The position numbers were made by a program, and so were the translations under genes. From Epinephelus fuscoguttatus (lineage: Eukaryota > Chordata > Actinopteri > Perciformes > Serranidae), in assembly GCF_011397635.1 (NCBI RefSeq), contig NC_064765.1, positions 29,106,632 to 29,170,631 on the forward strand: 64,000 nt of DNA, in the 5' to 3' direction. A model generated the notes under the pieces. That model saw nothing but the letters and a program-made list of their open reading frames with translations, was not told where the DNA came from and made no database searches. How positions within the stretch are numbered: the stretch's first letter is position 1; every line of letters starts with the position of its first letter. Of this stretch, positions 12,847-24,509 are shown piece after piece.

Positions 12847-13403
12847 TAACCTGGAAATCCAGATGCCCCGCCCCCAGCAAATTCAAATTTGCACTGCACG
12901 GGTATCTGGCCCCGACGAGCTGAGCCCGGTGGATTGCCATCAGACCAATCAGATCTGTCTGTCTGACAGAGGCGGGCTCTGGGCGGGCGTAACAAGATGA
13001 TGCTACGCTGTGCCGTAAGAGTCGAAAAGTAAACGGCCAAGATGGCAGCTGCTGAAGGACCGCATCCATTCAGTTTAGCTTTGGAAGAAACGCTAAGCCA
13101 ACTACACCTATCTTTTTCCTTGAGAGAGGAACAGAAGACTGCCCTAGAAGCCTTCATTTCCAGGAACGTCCTTTTTGCTGTTTTGCCGACGGGATACGGC
13201 AAAAGCATCAGTTAGCCCCACTGGTTAGCAAACAAAAGGGGCTTCATCACCTTGTTTTTTGCTCTGATTGGCTATTGTGCTATCCAGTTGCGTGCAGCGG
13301 CATTTAATATGCCTCAATTAGTGCCGCTCCTTGGGTAGGAAGGGTGTATTGGTGAGGACCAGACTCAAAATCTTTATAGATTTGAGTCTGGATTTCCAGG
13401 CTA
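12847..13403. mobile_element. TIR DNA transposon carrying a helicase fragment, 9-bp target duplication
   Basis: The ends are TAACCTGGAAATCCAGA and the complement of TAGCCTGGAAATCCAGA (16 of 17 identical). The perfect direct repeat TTATTGCCA flanks it at 12838-12846 and 13404-13412. The 557-bp interior includes the short frame at 13042-13215. Flanking sequence on both sides (12500-12620 and 13448-13550) shares CAAGACCA/GGTCTC-rich motifs, suggesting it landed inside an older repeat. Confidence 0.92.
13042..13215 (+). pseudogene. RecQ/DEAD-like helicase N-terminal fragment inside the TIR element
   Basis: The 57-codon frame starts at an ATG in good context (aagATGGC). It ends at TAG right after LPTGYGKS, the Walker A motif (motif I) of superfamily-2 helicases. 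It is preceded by LREEQKTALEAFISR, which fits the RecQ-type region before motif I (R..Q..A...). The rest of the helicase is absent and the downstream sequence is non-coding. It is either a captured gene 5' exon or the remnant of an autonomous relative's own gene. RecQ subgroup identity is inferred from the motif spacing only. Confidence 0.75.
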
Positions 13404-13559
13404 TTATTGCCATGCAGTGTAGTACATGCACTGCTCTACTCCTGGTATTAACAAGGTCTCAACCCCTCAGAGTCGTGGGCTTGTCTCAGTCTCAGTACAC
13501 TCTGGTCTTAGCCATGACTTGGTCTCGATTAAGGTGGTCTTGACAACACCACAGCTGGC

Positions 13560-14029
13560 AGCACTTAGTTAAGGTTAGGGGTAGATCATGGTCTTGGTTT
13601 AGCAGTGACTTTCCCTAAAACCATGATCTTTCCCTGGCCTTAACTAAAGTGTGTTTGTTGTAAAAACCTGGAAGCAAATCCCTGGTGCCAGAGTGCTGGA
13701 CCCAGACCACCTTTCTACTGTATGATATGATTTATACTGATATTATACTGTATCCAGTGCAGCAGATAAATGTAGCACTTCATTCACTCAAAGAAATGTT
13801 GCTTGTGCAAAACAGGTTATGCTCCCACTCCCTACTTTTAATATACAAATGTGATTTCTGGAACTGGAAGGTTACTGTGTAACCATATTTTTGTGTTTCT
13901 TTTCTTTTAAATACACTGATCTGGATATATTCAACATACGTTCTGTCTTGCTGTTATTCACTGGGATGTGGAGGGGATGGTGGCTGGTGTGACACCTAGA
14001 AGAGACACCTGCAACTTGCTGACCACTGT
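13560..14029. other. Intergenic, no supported feature
   Basis: A small inverted motif, CATGGTCTTGGTTTAGCAGTG against CACTTTCCCTAAAACCATGATC, is visible near 13588-13628. Nothing else is recognisable. Confidence 0.4.
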
Positions 14030-14094
14030 TTGAGAGCAACAAACATCAAAACAGATTGTGTTGTAGGGAGTCATTGCTTTGTTGCTACTGGCTT

Positions 14095-14345
14095 TTTAGG
14101 CCTCAAACATGGGGGTTTTGTACCAAACCATCACTGTTTTTTGAGCGGGGGTTGTGCCACGATAAGTGTTTGTTTTTTACTGAGACATCGCTGTGCTTCC
14201 TATCTGGATAGTGGAACGAAAAGTGGTTGTTTTATACCAAGACAGTGGTGCATTTCCTTTGGGGACTGTGCCACAAAACTTGGTATGTTAAGCCAAAACC
14301 AACCAAATTATATAACCAAATTGTTTTTGTGCCTAAACCCAACCA
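14095..14345 (+). repeat. Dispersed repeat R2, second copy
   Basis: It shares GGGGTTTTGTACCAAACCAT, CGAGACATCGCTG-like, TTGTGCCAC and GTTTTTGTGCCTAAACCCAACCA with 7990-8175. It contains three internal rounds of 'paired with ...CATCGCTG...GTGCCAC', so it is itself an imperfect short tandem. The open frame 14030-14476 runs through it by chance. Confidence 0.7.
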
Positions 14346-14530
14346 TTTGGTATGAAATGCAGGTATGGATGGATGGCACAAATGTCCTTAAATATCTGAG
14401 AGAACTCCAATCCAAGCTCACATTCCAATATCTGCAATCAGAAAATATAATGACACAATTATTGGATGTACTATAGATTTTTTTATACCCATGTCATCAA
14501 GAAATTGTTTTCTAAGTTTGTCTAGCCTTC

Positions 14531-14563
14531 AAAAAAAAAAAAAGGGGGGGGGGGGGGGGGGGG
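14531..14563 (+). repeat. A13-G20 homopolymer junction
   Basis: Thirteen A residues (14531-14543) run directly into twenty G residues (14544-14563). It may be sensitive to sequencing or assembly error, so exact lengths should be treated with care. Confidence 0.85.
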
Positions 14564-15874
14564 TTGATTTTGATGGTAATTGCCATGTCATTGGCTCGTA
14601 TGACTGGTATAAAAATCACTATTTTAATAGGTCTTTTATGGCATTCAGTGCCGCACTGTCAGCAGGTCTCTCATTTGAGTCTTCACCTGAACACAAACAA
14701 AAATTAGTTTGTGCAAATGCTGGGTCTCTTCTCCTGTAGAAGGACTGAATTCATTATAGGAAAGATAGGGTTTTAATAGAAAATCATAATACAAGTGTCG
14801 AGGGCACAGGGAGTTAGCTGAGGTTAATTTCATTCTCTCCTCGCTCTCTGGCAGCAAAACGCTATCTCCGCTTGCACATTTAAAAGGAGGAGTAATTGAA
14901 TCATTTGTGTAGCAAAGGCATTTGAAGGCCACAAATTTTAAAACCAAAGAGCATAAAGTAGGAACTTCTCAGTAACACAGGGTTTCAATAAGATGCATTT
15001 TAATGGGATGACAGTGGTAAATTGAGCTCAAGTAACTATGATTAGTTTTTATTGTAAGAGAATGCAGGTTTTCATGTGACAGACAAGCAACGTGTAAAGC
15101 GATATTTCACCTTAGTCGTGATTAAAATAGTTACAGAATCACAATAGCATGTCACTTATTCATCTCAACTGGAACTGACAGAGTTACACAAAGAATATTC
15201 CTGGGTTAAATAGGCACTCAGGCAATGGAGCAGTACATCTGAGATAACCTCAGATGATAAGAGTCTCTCTCGGGCCTTTTGCAGTCAGGATCGACCTGAA
15301 AGGCACCGCAGTAAAGTTCAAAGCTGATTATTCTAGTCTTGCTGCTGCTCATCATTTTTTAGAGACCTTGATAACTGAACAGATGTAATAAATGTCAATT
15401 TCACTCTCCCTGTCTTTGTCTAACTCCACATTTTAAACCTGTGATGTGATCCTTTTGCAATCGCATTTAAGGTGGTTCACTTAAAACAAAAAGACTGGAA
15501 AATGCTCTCTAAGTTGTTTCATACATGCACATTGCTATGTAAAGATATAATGGAGTGATGGCATCCTGAGCACAGAATGTTACGCTACCTCTGTGTGTGT
15601 AATCCAGGTTTCTCGGTGGTTTGTTGTGTAAAGCTAGTCTGGCAGGTGTGCATGTTAGTGCAAGCCGCTTTGCACTGTGCTCATACACTGTTCATTACTG
15701 ATATCAGCAGGGAACCAGACGCACAGTGCCCACCCTGAGGTCCCCCCCCCCAGTTAACATCTTTAACTCTGTCAGCACTGTTGCCATTGTTTAGTGCTGT
15801 TTATGAAGTTAGCACCATTAGCCGCTAGCCACTGACTTAGCCACCTCCATGTTGAGAGCTGTGTTCAGACAACT
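14564..15874. other. Intergenic, no supported feature
   Basis: No exon or repeat that I can support. The C10 run at about 15742-15751 is the only low-complexity tract of note. Confidence 0.5.
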
Positions 15875-16845
15875 TCTAGACCCTCTTACTGTTAGTAAAC
15901 AGTATGACGTTGGTGGGCGGGACTTAGCTGGAGGCAAAACATTTCTCCACAGACATTAGCCAGCGCTAGCTAGCAAGTTGTTGGCTTGTTTTAGACAATG
16001 GAGGAAGATGATCCGAGTGGTGCATTCAGAAATATTAATTTCACACTCTGGCACAAATTTGACCGTTAATAAATTCAGAGTGCTGTTCGGATGTACCGCT
16101 TGGTGAGCACCAAGCAGCAGAGCACCAAGTGGAATGAATATATGATTAACTAAACTGTTTGTTAATTCGTGTAGAAATAGGATGCTCTGTTAACCAACAG
16201 GGCTCTCATTTCAGTACAGAGCGTCAGACTGAATTTACGAACACACCATGTCAGGTCACTCACTCTCTGGGACCGTGACTGTCACTTGAAAAAGTAAACA
16301 CTGACCAACGGGACCAGACTGGCCGACCAATACGCTCTCACTCAGTGGATGGATGATTTGACAGGACTGATGAAGGTGAGATGGCTGACTTTGTGGCTGA
16401 TTATTAAGCCAATTGAACGTTTCCTCCAGTTTGTTATGCTATCTTCGAAAGTGTTAGCTAATGTGCTAAAAAGTTAGTGTTACAGAAAAATCCAACATTT
16501 CTCTCAAAACCTCCCCAATGTCTGATTAGGTGGACATGATAACCCTTAATACACATAACGTTATTCATCCCAACAACAGTCAATATTTTTTCCCTAACCT
16601 GATAAGAAGTGTACACTGCACATAGGAGCATTTTTGATGATTGCCAGTCCTTATGTCTTATCACATTTAACCATAGCTGTCTTCATTTTTGAGCCATGAC
16701 TCCTTCTATTCTGGCACCCAATAACACAACAAGACAACATTTTAAGACTTCTATGTAACCTACAGCCCTGTGTTGGAGAGTCGTGTTTTGCCTCCAGCTA
16801 ACAAACTGCCGTCATTGTGATATCGGCCCTAAAAGGGTCTATAGG
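15875..16845. mobile_element. TIR element with TTAGCTGGAGGCAAAACA arms
   Basis: TTCTAGACCC, about 45 bases, then TTAGCTGGAGGCAAAACATTTCTCC at the left match, inverted, TATAGACCC...TTAGCTGGAGGCAAAACACGACTCTCC at the right (complement of about 16840-16775). The interior of about 850 bp has no transposase frame. The target duplication is not clear. Confidence 0.65.
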
Positions 16846-16849
16846 CTCT

Positions 16850-17680
16850 GAATTTTGCATGGACCGCCTTAATGGGGATGCATTTTGTAAAACAGCTCAA
16901 CTGCTAAGCATGTTGTTTGTTTAAAGACAAAAAACAAAATTTTAAAAAAAGAAAGAATTTTTTTTTAGAAAAAAAAAAATAGTTTGATAAGCTGTGGTGG
17001 AGCTGTTAAGCTAAAGTAGCCAATTTGCCTGCTACCAGTAGCCACATACTCAGAAACTAGACAGTGGCTTAGGCTGCATATTTCTGTCCAAATCTGACCC
17101 AAGCCAGAGAGGGTAATAACTAAGCCCAACTGAAACCCGACAGATATTCTGTGTTGTCTGAGCCCAGCCTGCGCCCAACACAGGTTATACAAGGAAAACA
17201 CTCTGCTTCTCTGCTGCTGCTGACAGATGCAGACAACCCTCATTAAACCACCACGTCCCTTTCCTTCTATCACTTTGACAAAAAAATCAAAAAGCGATAT
17301 AGCAAGGAAATGGTAGGTTGGTAACTGAGAAGGGAATCATGAAGCATCACGTCAAGTGGGCTGAACCCGACTTGAACCAAAACATTTTTTATTTGCAAAT
17401 ATGTGTCCGGGCCGGGCCCATTCAGGTCCGGTCAGGCTCAGGCTCACCACTCTTACTTACTTACTTACTTACTTAGTAACACGTAACATGTAATTGATTA
17501 CATTATTACAATGCAGTAATGAGTAGATAATGCAAGGGATTTTATATTTGATATTTAGTAATGACATTACAGTGACTAATTACAGTTACCAATGCCTGTA
17601 ACCCTCAATTACTGTCGCATTTTACTGTGACAAATTGCTCAATGTAATGAGGAATTACATTAAGTACTTTGTAACAAGTA
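16850..17680. repeat. Repeat-rich intergenic stretch with ACTT array
   Basis: It includes poly-A/T-rich sequence (16921-16980), GGGCCGGGCCCATTCAGGTC at about 17409-17428 (familiar fish MITE material), an (ACTT)6 array at about 17452-17476, and the self-similar GTAATTACATTA/TAATGTAAT block to 17680, which reads as a degenerate TIR element. Confidence 0.5.
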
Positions 17681-19735
17681 ATGATGGTATTGTTCATATG
17701 TACCATTAAGGCATCTTTTCATTTACTTCTTGGCAAGAAAGTGAATTATTTTCTGAACTCTTTCTTGAGCTACTGTCCATTCTTTCAGCACAGTCAGCTT
17801 CTGCCCTGCTGTTTCACTGCCCGACAATATTGCAGCCAACATAAACAGTATTTATTCACTAAGTTTTCCTGAGAGTACTCATCTTAGACAGTGAACAAGT
17901 AGCCTATGTCTCAACCTCAGCAGTATGAGGCAACAGTGAAACCGCTGAAGTGTGATTCATCTGTAAGAGGACACGCAAGACAGCAAGGTTAAGGAGACAG
18001 ACTATGAACCATTTGTTGCAGTTTTCTTCTGTCAGGAAACAGTCTACCGAAAATCTGTGAGATCAGAGGAAAAGCTCAAGTTCAGAAAGTGAAAACAAAG
18101 AGGGCACTGTACAAAATAATGATGTGGAAAAAAAGACCTCAGTTTCAATTTAACTACAAAATACAACAGAGGCGTCTGAAGTACTAACCACATACTTCAT
18201 TACACCTGACAAAGTGAACTGAAACGGCACCGAGCTCTCAGTGCAAGCTTGCTTGATTCCTCCGTTCGTGTGTGTGTGTGTGTGTGTGTGATAATAATTA
18301 GCGATGAAACAAACCATGTCAAAAAGCCTGAAAAGTAGTGAAGAGGAAGATAACACATGTTCCAAAGAATCTGTGAAGTTATCTGGAATTTATAGCTTCA
18401 AATATGAAAAAGTAATTTGATGACTAAATTTGAGTGGGAGAGGAATAATAAGTCGCAGGAGTGTGAGGAGGAAGAGTGCTGCTTTGCAGGTACACTGTTA
18501 AGTTGGCATAGTCAACACATTGCATTTTCAAAAGAAAATATTACAGTGTCTGGCTCATGCTGGCTTTTTGCCCTTTTGATTGGAAGTAAACGTGATTGTT
18601 TACCTCGAATCGTGCCTTAAGGTATTAGGATATTACAGAAAAGTTAGGTCACCATTTCATCCCCTTTTCAACATCACGTCGAGCAAGTAAACAAACCTCC
18701 TCTCTGCCTGGCATTCCTCTGCAGATCTAAATTCAGCTGTTTTGGAGGGAATGCCGACAAATATCCATCATGATTGAATGGTGTTACGTATACAAAAAAA
18801 AAAAAAAAAAGCGAGCGCCTCCATTTCCAGCCGCAGCATCTTCCTGTCAGCTGTTGCTGCTTGCACTCACTTTTGCACAATCTCGAAAGTGTTTTGACAG
18901 TTCTGGAGAATGTGCCAAAGGATAGCAGACGGGGATGGGATGGTGTCATATACTCAACAAGCTGACACTGAGGACTCATCAAAGTGTCACAGCTTCACAA
19001 CCGCTGTGTGACAAAGCGACGCCAGCTCGTGACAGTGTGTCAGACTTGACACAGTTGCTTTGCAAAAACGGGACATGGGGTGGAAGGTGAAACGACCCTG
19101 TGTGTGTTTTTTTTTTTTTAAACAGTTCCTGGATAATTGTGGGTTTAGGATACAGTACGTTGCCCATAACAAAACACCCCACTGCAACATTCCAGCATGT
19201 CAGACTGACATGAGTGCACTGCAGTATTTTATTGGTAATGATGAATGCTATTTTACCGCATTCTTTACGTATGTGCTGTGCTAATGGCTAGGTTAGAGGT
19301 TTTCAAACTTTGTGGCACATCTACCCAGGGGGCCACGGGACAGACGTGAGGCGAAGATACTGAGTGAGGTGAAAGGGACGTGTGCATACCAGTGTCTCAT
19401 TTGGCCTGCTTATCAACACAGTCAGCCGTTGCAACAGTAGCAGCAGTGGCTGTGACACACAGCTCACTGAGGCAATTAAAATGCTCTAAATCCATTCTAG
19501 CCCCCGACTGCCGCCATTTGTGTCAAAAATCGCATTCTGAATCACAACTCAGTCAAATCTGAACATACAGACATGATACACATATTTTTATATCACCGTG
19601 TGTGTCCTACACTTTATAGAGTCCCTAAAGCCTTGAATGGTGATTTTTTTTTTAATTTTGTACCCAGGTTAATTCTATTGAGGGAACAATTAATTGTCTT
19701 GTGCAGTTATCATAGTCGTAGTAGTATCAAGTTAT
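17681..19735. other. Intergenic; GT microsatellite
   Basis: A (GT)11 array lies at about 18268-18290. Poly-A and poly-T runs are at about 18795-18811 and 19108-19120. No gene or named repeat is seen. Confidence 0.5.
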
Positions 19736-20336
19736 CATAGTTACCTTTTTGTTGGTACAAGATAATAGACTAACTTGGTCCCACAAGATACTTAACTTGT
19801 TCCCCCAAGGTGATTAACTTGTTCCCACAAGATAATAATTTGTTCCCACAACACAATTAACTTGGGTACACAACGTGATAAGTTGTTCCCACAACATAAT
19901 TAACTTGTTCTTACAAGATAATTAACTTGTGCATACAACATAATGACTTGTTCCCACAAGGTAAATAACTTGTGCACACAACATTATAACGTGTACCCAC
20001 AAGGTAATCAACTTGTGCACGCAACATAATAACTTGTTCCCACAACATAATTAACTTGTTCTTACAAGATAATTAACTTGTGGATACAACATAATGACTA
20101 GTTCCCACAAGGTAATTAACTTGTTCCCACAAGATGGTAACTTGCTCCCACAAGATAATTAACTTGTTCCCACAAGGTAATTTATTTGTTCCCACAAGAT
20201 AATTAACTTGTTCCCACAAGATATGCAACATGTGCACACAAGATAATAACTTGTTCCCATGTGATGATTAAGTTGTTCCCACAAGGTAATTAACTTGTTC
20301 CCACAACATAATAATTTGTTCCCAGAAGATAACTTA
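19736..20336 (+). repeat. Minisatellite, ~20-25-bp unit with internal dyad
   Basis: Roughly 27 imperfect copies of a unit close to AACTTGTTCCCACAAGATAATT. Each unit contains the dyad CTTGT-TCCC-ACAAG. Common variants are ACAACATAATT and GTGCACACAACAT. It is not a CRISPR: units abut without unique spacers and the genome is eukaryotic. Confidence 0.95.
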
Positions 20337-20339
20337 AAA

Positions 20340-22290
20340 AATATAAAATCACCTTTATATGTGACCTTTCACGGCTTCATAATTTTATGATGTTATATTA
20401 CCTGCAATGTCCATTGTGAATAAACTCCAGTGATAGCTGTCTGTACTGTCATGGGTAGCCTACCTTGCAAACATGAACTGCTAAAAGCTAATTTGACATA
20501 CTTCTGGTGGTACGTCTTTCTAAAGTATAAACAAATACAGGCTGGGAAAAAAAACAGGGATCAAAAAGCTCAAAAGACTCACTATCTATCTTTGTATAGA
20601 GATGGCTGCAAAAGCCCACAGCAGCATTATAACCCTGTTACCCATGCAAAGAACATTTCAGGCACGTTTAAATTTGAGCCCGTTTAATGAATTAGAACAC
20701 TAAGAGCTTGTACTGTGGGCTGCACTAGATGGTGCAGGGGGTGGGGGTGGGGGTGGGGGACTGAAGGCTTCTTTATGATATCAATACCATCATCTAAAGT
20801 GCTTTCAGCGCCTTATGTGAATACATTACTCACAGGCATATCAATTGTGGTGGAATGGAATGAGAAAATTGTGGTGCTATTCTTGTGCATTTGCTGCCAG
20901 CTATATGCAGGCACAATCCCCTAATTGGTTATCCTAGCCCTTGTGCTGCAAAGGCAGATGTGAGAAAACACCAAACTCAACAACTGGCTGCTGCGACTGA
21001 CAAGCAATTAGGGACTGAAAACTGATTTTAAGGTGCACCTTCCAGTAAAATGAAATGCATATTAAGATCAAAATCGGTGTGGGAAAAAAAACCTAAAAAG
21101 TGACAGGCATGCAGAAATATGTTTTTAATCTTGATGAGAAGGAACAAATCTGACCATGCACTGTGCTCATCGGTTTGGTATGACATTACAGGCTTGGTTT
21201 CTAAGATACATCCCAATCTAGACATTCAGGGGAACGTGGGCATTCAGTAGCAACAGCAAGCTAATTACTACCTTGTGCTGAGGAAATATAATCATTTAGT
21301 AATGTCTCGACTTCGCCACTCTGCAACATTCTGATGAATGTAAAACTATTGCTCGGTCTGAGGGTTTGGGAGTGCCCAGGTCTCTGTGGTAACTGGGAGA
21401 ATGCTAAATCCTGCATTTGAAGGAGAGGCCATGGTCCAGCTACAGTTTGTGAGTGGCACAAGACTGCCCTCCAATGGGAGATTGATGAGCTGCTGCTAAA
21501 GAAATCAGACCGCACTTCCACAGATATATGTCATTTCAAAGGACCAGTATTGTTCCAGTAAAATAGATTTGCTGTAGAGTGGCTCCATTTTCAGACTCAC
21601 CTTATTCTATAAAGAAGAAAGCTATCATATGAAAACACATTACAGTGGGCTACATGGAAATGGACTATTTTGCTCTGAGCACTGAGCACTGCCTCCCCAG
21701 TGAGCTCTACCAGTCAAATGCTTTAGGGCATATATATGGTTGAGATTATGGGTTACATTTTCTCATGCATGTATTGACGATATACCTTTCAGGTACAAAA
21801 TAAAATGCATTCAAAATCAATGTATACATGAGTCTAACAACATCACACCACAGGGCCCTTATGGCCAAACAAACAATATGTTCTTTTTCTATAGACAGCA
21901 CTGTGCAGCTTGAACACTGATTATAAACATACAACCGCTGTCCTTATTGTAGCCTCACTAGAACTAACCAGAAGACTAGCATCAACAGCAAAATAAGACA
22001 TGTCTAAAGCAGATAACACAGAGATGTATGGTATTATCACATCATGAAGCCACAATGCAGCCACAATCCGCCAAGGAGAGACTGTGCAGTTCAGCTCTTA
22101 GAGCCGAATGAGACTCTGCAGTCACATCAGGAATTATTCTCACAAACAGCAGAAAGGCCTCACACAGCTCACTAAAGATAGAACTTCCTCAGTGAACACA
22201 GAAGTCACCACTGGAGGAAACACCATGAGCATTTTATCATTTGTTAGACTCACAAGTCAGTCTTTAGATGCTTTGCTTAAATAAAGACTG
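20340..22290. other. Intergenic; contains G-quadruplex motif
   Basis: No gene found. The notable item is the (G5T)3G5 tract at 20737-20759. Open frames such as 21261-21521 (minus) have no supporting motif. Confidence 0.5.
20737..20759 (+). other. Ideal G-quadruplex motif
   Basis: Four runs of exactly five G separated by single T (20737-20741, 20743-20747, 20749-20753, 20755-20759). Single-base loops favour a very stable parallel quadruplex. Confidence 0.9.
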
Positions 22291-22304
22291 ATGACTTTCT
22301 CCCT

Positions 22305-22654
22305 GGGTGGCACGGTGGTGTGGTGGTTAGCACTCTCGCCTCACAGCAAGAGGGTTGCCGGTTCGATCCTGGGCGTGGGAGCCCTTCTGTGTGGAGTTTG
22401 CATGTTCTCCCCGTGTCAGCGTGGGTTCTCTCTCCGGGCTTCCTCCCACAGTCCAAAGACATGCAGATTGGGGACTAGGTTAATTGGTGACTCTAGGTGT
22501 GAATGTGAGCGTGAATGGTTGTCTGTCTCTATGTGTCAGCCCTGCGATAGTCTGGCGACCTGTCCAGGGTGTACCCTGCCTCTCGCCCGATGTAGCTGGG
22601 ATAGGCTCCAGCCCCCCCGTGACCCTCAAGAGGATGAAGCGGTTAGAAGATGAA
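22305..22654 (+). mobile_element. tRNA-derived SINE with LINE-like tail and 12-bp target duplication
   Basis: GTGGTTAGCACTCTCGCC (A box) and GGTTCGATCCTGGGC (B box) are followed by GGAGTTTGCATGTTCTCCCC, CTCCGGGCTTCCTCCCACAG and GGGATAGGCTCCAGC...AGCGGTTAGAAGATG, the well-known order in an abundant fish SINE. The direct repeats GACTTTCTCCCT (22293-22304) and GACTCTCTCCCT (22655-22666) differ at one base and mark the insertion. Confidence 0.92.
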
Positions 22655-22669
22655 GACTCTCTCCCTGAC

Positions 22670-23916
22670 TTTATGTTTAGATGGGCGGCTACAATTTCAG
22701 AATTTAAAAAAACTCCCAACGTTGCAGAACCAATTGTAAATCTGCAGGGCGGTCCTTCGGTGGCTCGCTGAACTCTTGTGCTCGTAAACATAGTCCGACT
22801 AGAAACACATGTAGCAGTACAAAATGGCTCAGCCGCGCTCGCAGAAAACGCTGTCAAAGTTAGTGGATGTCAAATCAAATTTTTCACATCACTGTATCAC
22901 CATTTAGACTAATCTGATGTTTGTAAAGTCTATAAACACAATGATTGAACAAAGATTACTATTTCTGTGTGCACGTTTTGGAATTAATAACATTATCGTA
23001 GATAACCGTGAGCTGTTAGCCCTGTTAGCCGTTAGTGGTGTCTGCAATAGGTAATAACTCATTAAATGGTCGGTGAAAAAAATTTTTTTTCCAGCGGATA
23101 TCTTAGTTACAACATGATTGAGCTAGCAAAGCAGTTTTGTGCTGCTATGTGTGGTATTTATTCAGTTTTGGGAAATCACGATGTCTAGAAAGCATCAGTG
23201 TCTGCAGCTGACAGGGACAGCTAACACTAGCAGCAAAGCTAACATCAGGACGTCATCTGTTAAAAGCCTCCCATTGTCGGATACGACATGAAACTACTCC
23301 AGTTAGCTCAGTCATGTTGTAACTAAGACATCCGCTGGGAAAAAAAAAAAAAAAAAAATTCACGGATGAGCACACATTTGATAAAATGGAGTTTAATCTC
23401 TCAGCATCCATTTTCAAGCTCTCTATGTGTTTGTTCCCTTGCGGACGAGAAAAGGGGGAGTGCACGTTTCTGAGAAGGCGTGTCCTTTTCAAAAATTCAA
23501 GAGACGTTGCTTTGTTGCCGGCCGTTTTCACAGGTGTATTAAACACACTTTTGAAAGGAGTGTCCCCAGACTATGAGAAGGCGGAGATCTCTGATTGTCT
23601 GGTGGCAAGACCAATTGTTTGTTAGCTAAATCCAGCATGCTCCTGTTGGACTGGTCACGTAACATCGTAGTCTAGTTAATCAGTGATTAATTAAGGTAGA
23701 TGCAACCCTTTTTAGACTGTTTCAAACTTGACAACATAAACATTCTTAATGGGTCCATGTGTATTTCTGGACTGAATATATATATTTTTTTATGTTGTTG
23801 TTGACAGGAAATAAAGAGGGGGTGAACTTGTGTTTCCTAGAATAATGAAGGCATGACCCCACAACACTTTGCCTTGCTCTGCATCTGATTGGCTTACTCT
23901 GACATTCTTACCCTAG
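22670..23916. other. Intergenic with foldback hairpin
   Basis: It contains the inverted repeat at 23091-23125/23304-23338. The segments around it (22731-22760, 23460-23610) look like parts of the same non-autonomous element but I could not define the ends. Confidence 0.5.
23091..23338. repeat. Inverted repeat, 35-bp arms 33/35 identical
   Basis: The left arm CCAGCGGATATCTTAGTTAC... (23091-23125) and the complement of 23338-23304 differ at two positions. Similarity continues outward through A/T runs into CGGTGAA/CCGTGAA. It is probably the core of a foldback MITE. Confidence 0.8.
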
Positions 23917-24501
23917 AGGCCTTTGCACGCTGAGTCTAACTTTTTTTGATCCATCATCCGAAAAAAATCGTTACTCAAAGAGACCTTGCACACTGATTCC
24001 AATGCGTTTTATTGTTCTGTTTGTTGTGAAAATCCACAATACCTGACAAAATGAAAAGACATATTTCCCCCTTTGCCTCTCTCCACTGGAGTTACCTATC
24101 TGGCATTCACTACTCCCTGCCTGTATTTCATTTGGCACTGCACCTGCATGAGGGGGCAGAGCTGTCCTCCCTGTCTGTCCTCCACATTCTGTGTGCGGTC
24201 CACATCCTCATCCTCTTTGTCATCCACCTGAATATTGCTATTTGACCTGTTGAAAGTGAGTTGTCTGAGTTATGAAATGATTCTACACGCCCCATTCCTC
24301 TGTCTTGTCGTGGCTGTATCCTACCACATTTTCTTCACTGAGTCTTGGTCTAACAGCTCCCTAAAAATGCAAAGAAATTTTTAATGACGAACAAAAGTTT
24401 CGCACTGAGTGTACAAATGTGATTGACACAAAGTATAGGCATTCTAATTTTTAGAAGTGTGAAAATTTGGACGAAAAAACTGACTCAGTGTGCAAAGGCC
24501 T
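23917..24501. mobile_element. TIR element with AGGCCTTTGCAC termini
   Basis: The left end AGGCCTTTGCACGCTGAGTC and the complemented right end AGGCCTTTGCACACTGAGTC are inverted repeats with one difference. CCCTA occurs near the outside of both ends but is not exactly adjacent on the right, so the duplication is unsure. A 64-codon frame inside (24051-24245) has no recognised domain. Confidence 0.8.
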
Positions 24502-24509
24502 TTGCCCTA

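Noticed and set aside
12695..13208. Minus-strand frames of 124 and 136 codons over the TIR element
   Set aside because: Antisense to the helicase-like frame, which has the recognisable Walker A motif.
14030..14476. 148-codon plus-strand frame
   Set aside because: Runs through repeat R2. No splice context and no domain.
19736..20336. CRISPR-like tandem repeats
   Set aside because: Units abut with no unique spacers, vary freely, and the DNA is from a vertebrate. This is a minisatellite.
22310..22380. tRNA gene on the plus strand
   Set aside because: Same reason: it is the head of a full SINE with its own target duplication.
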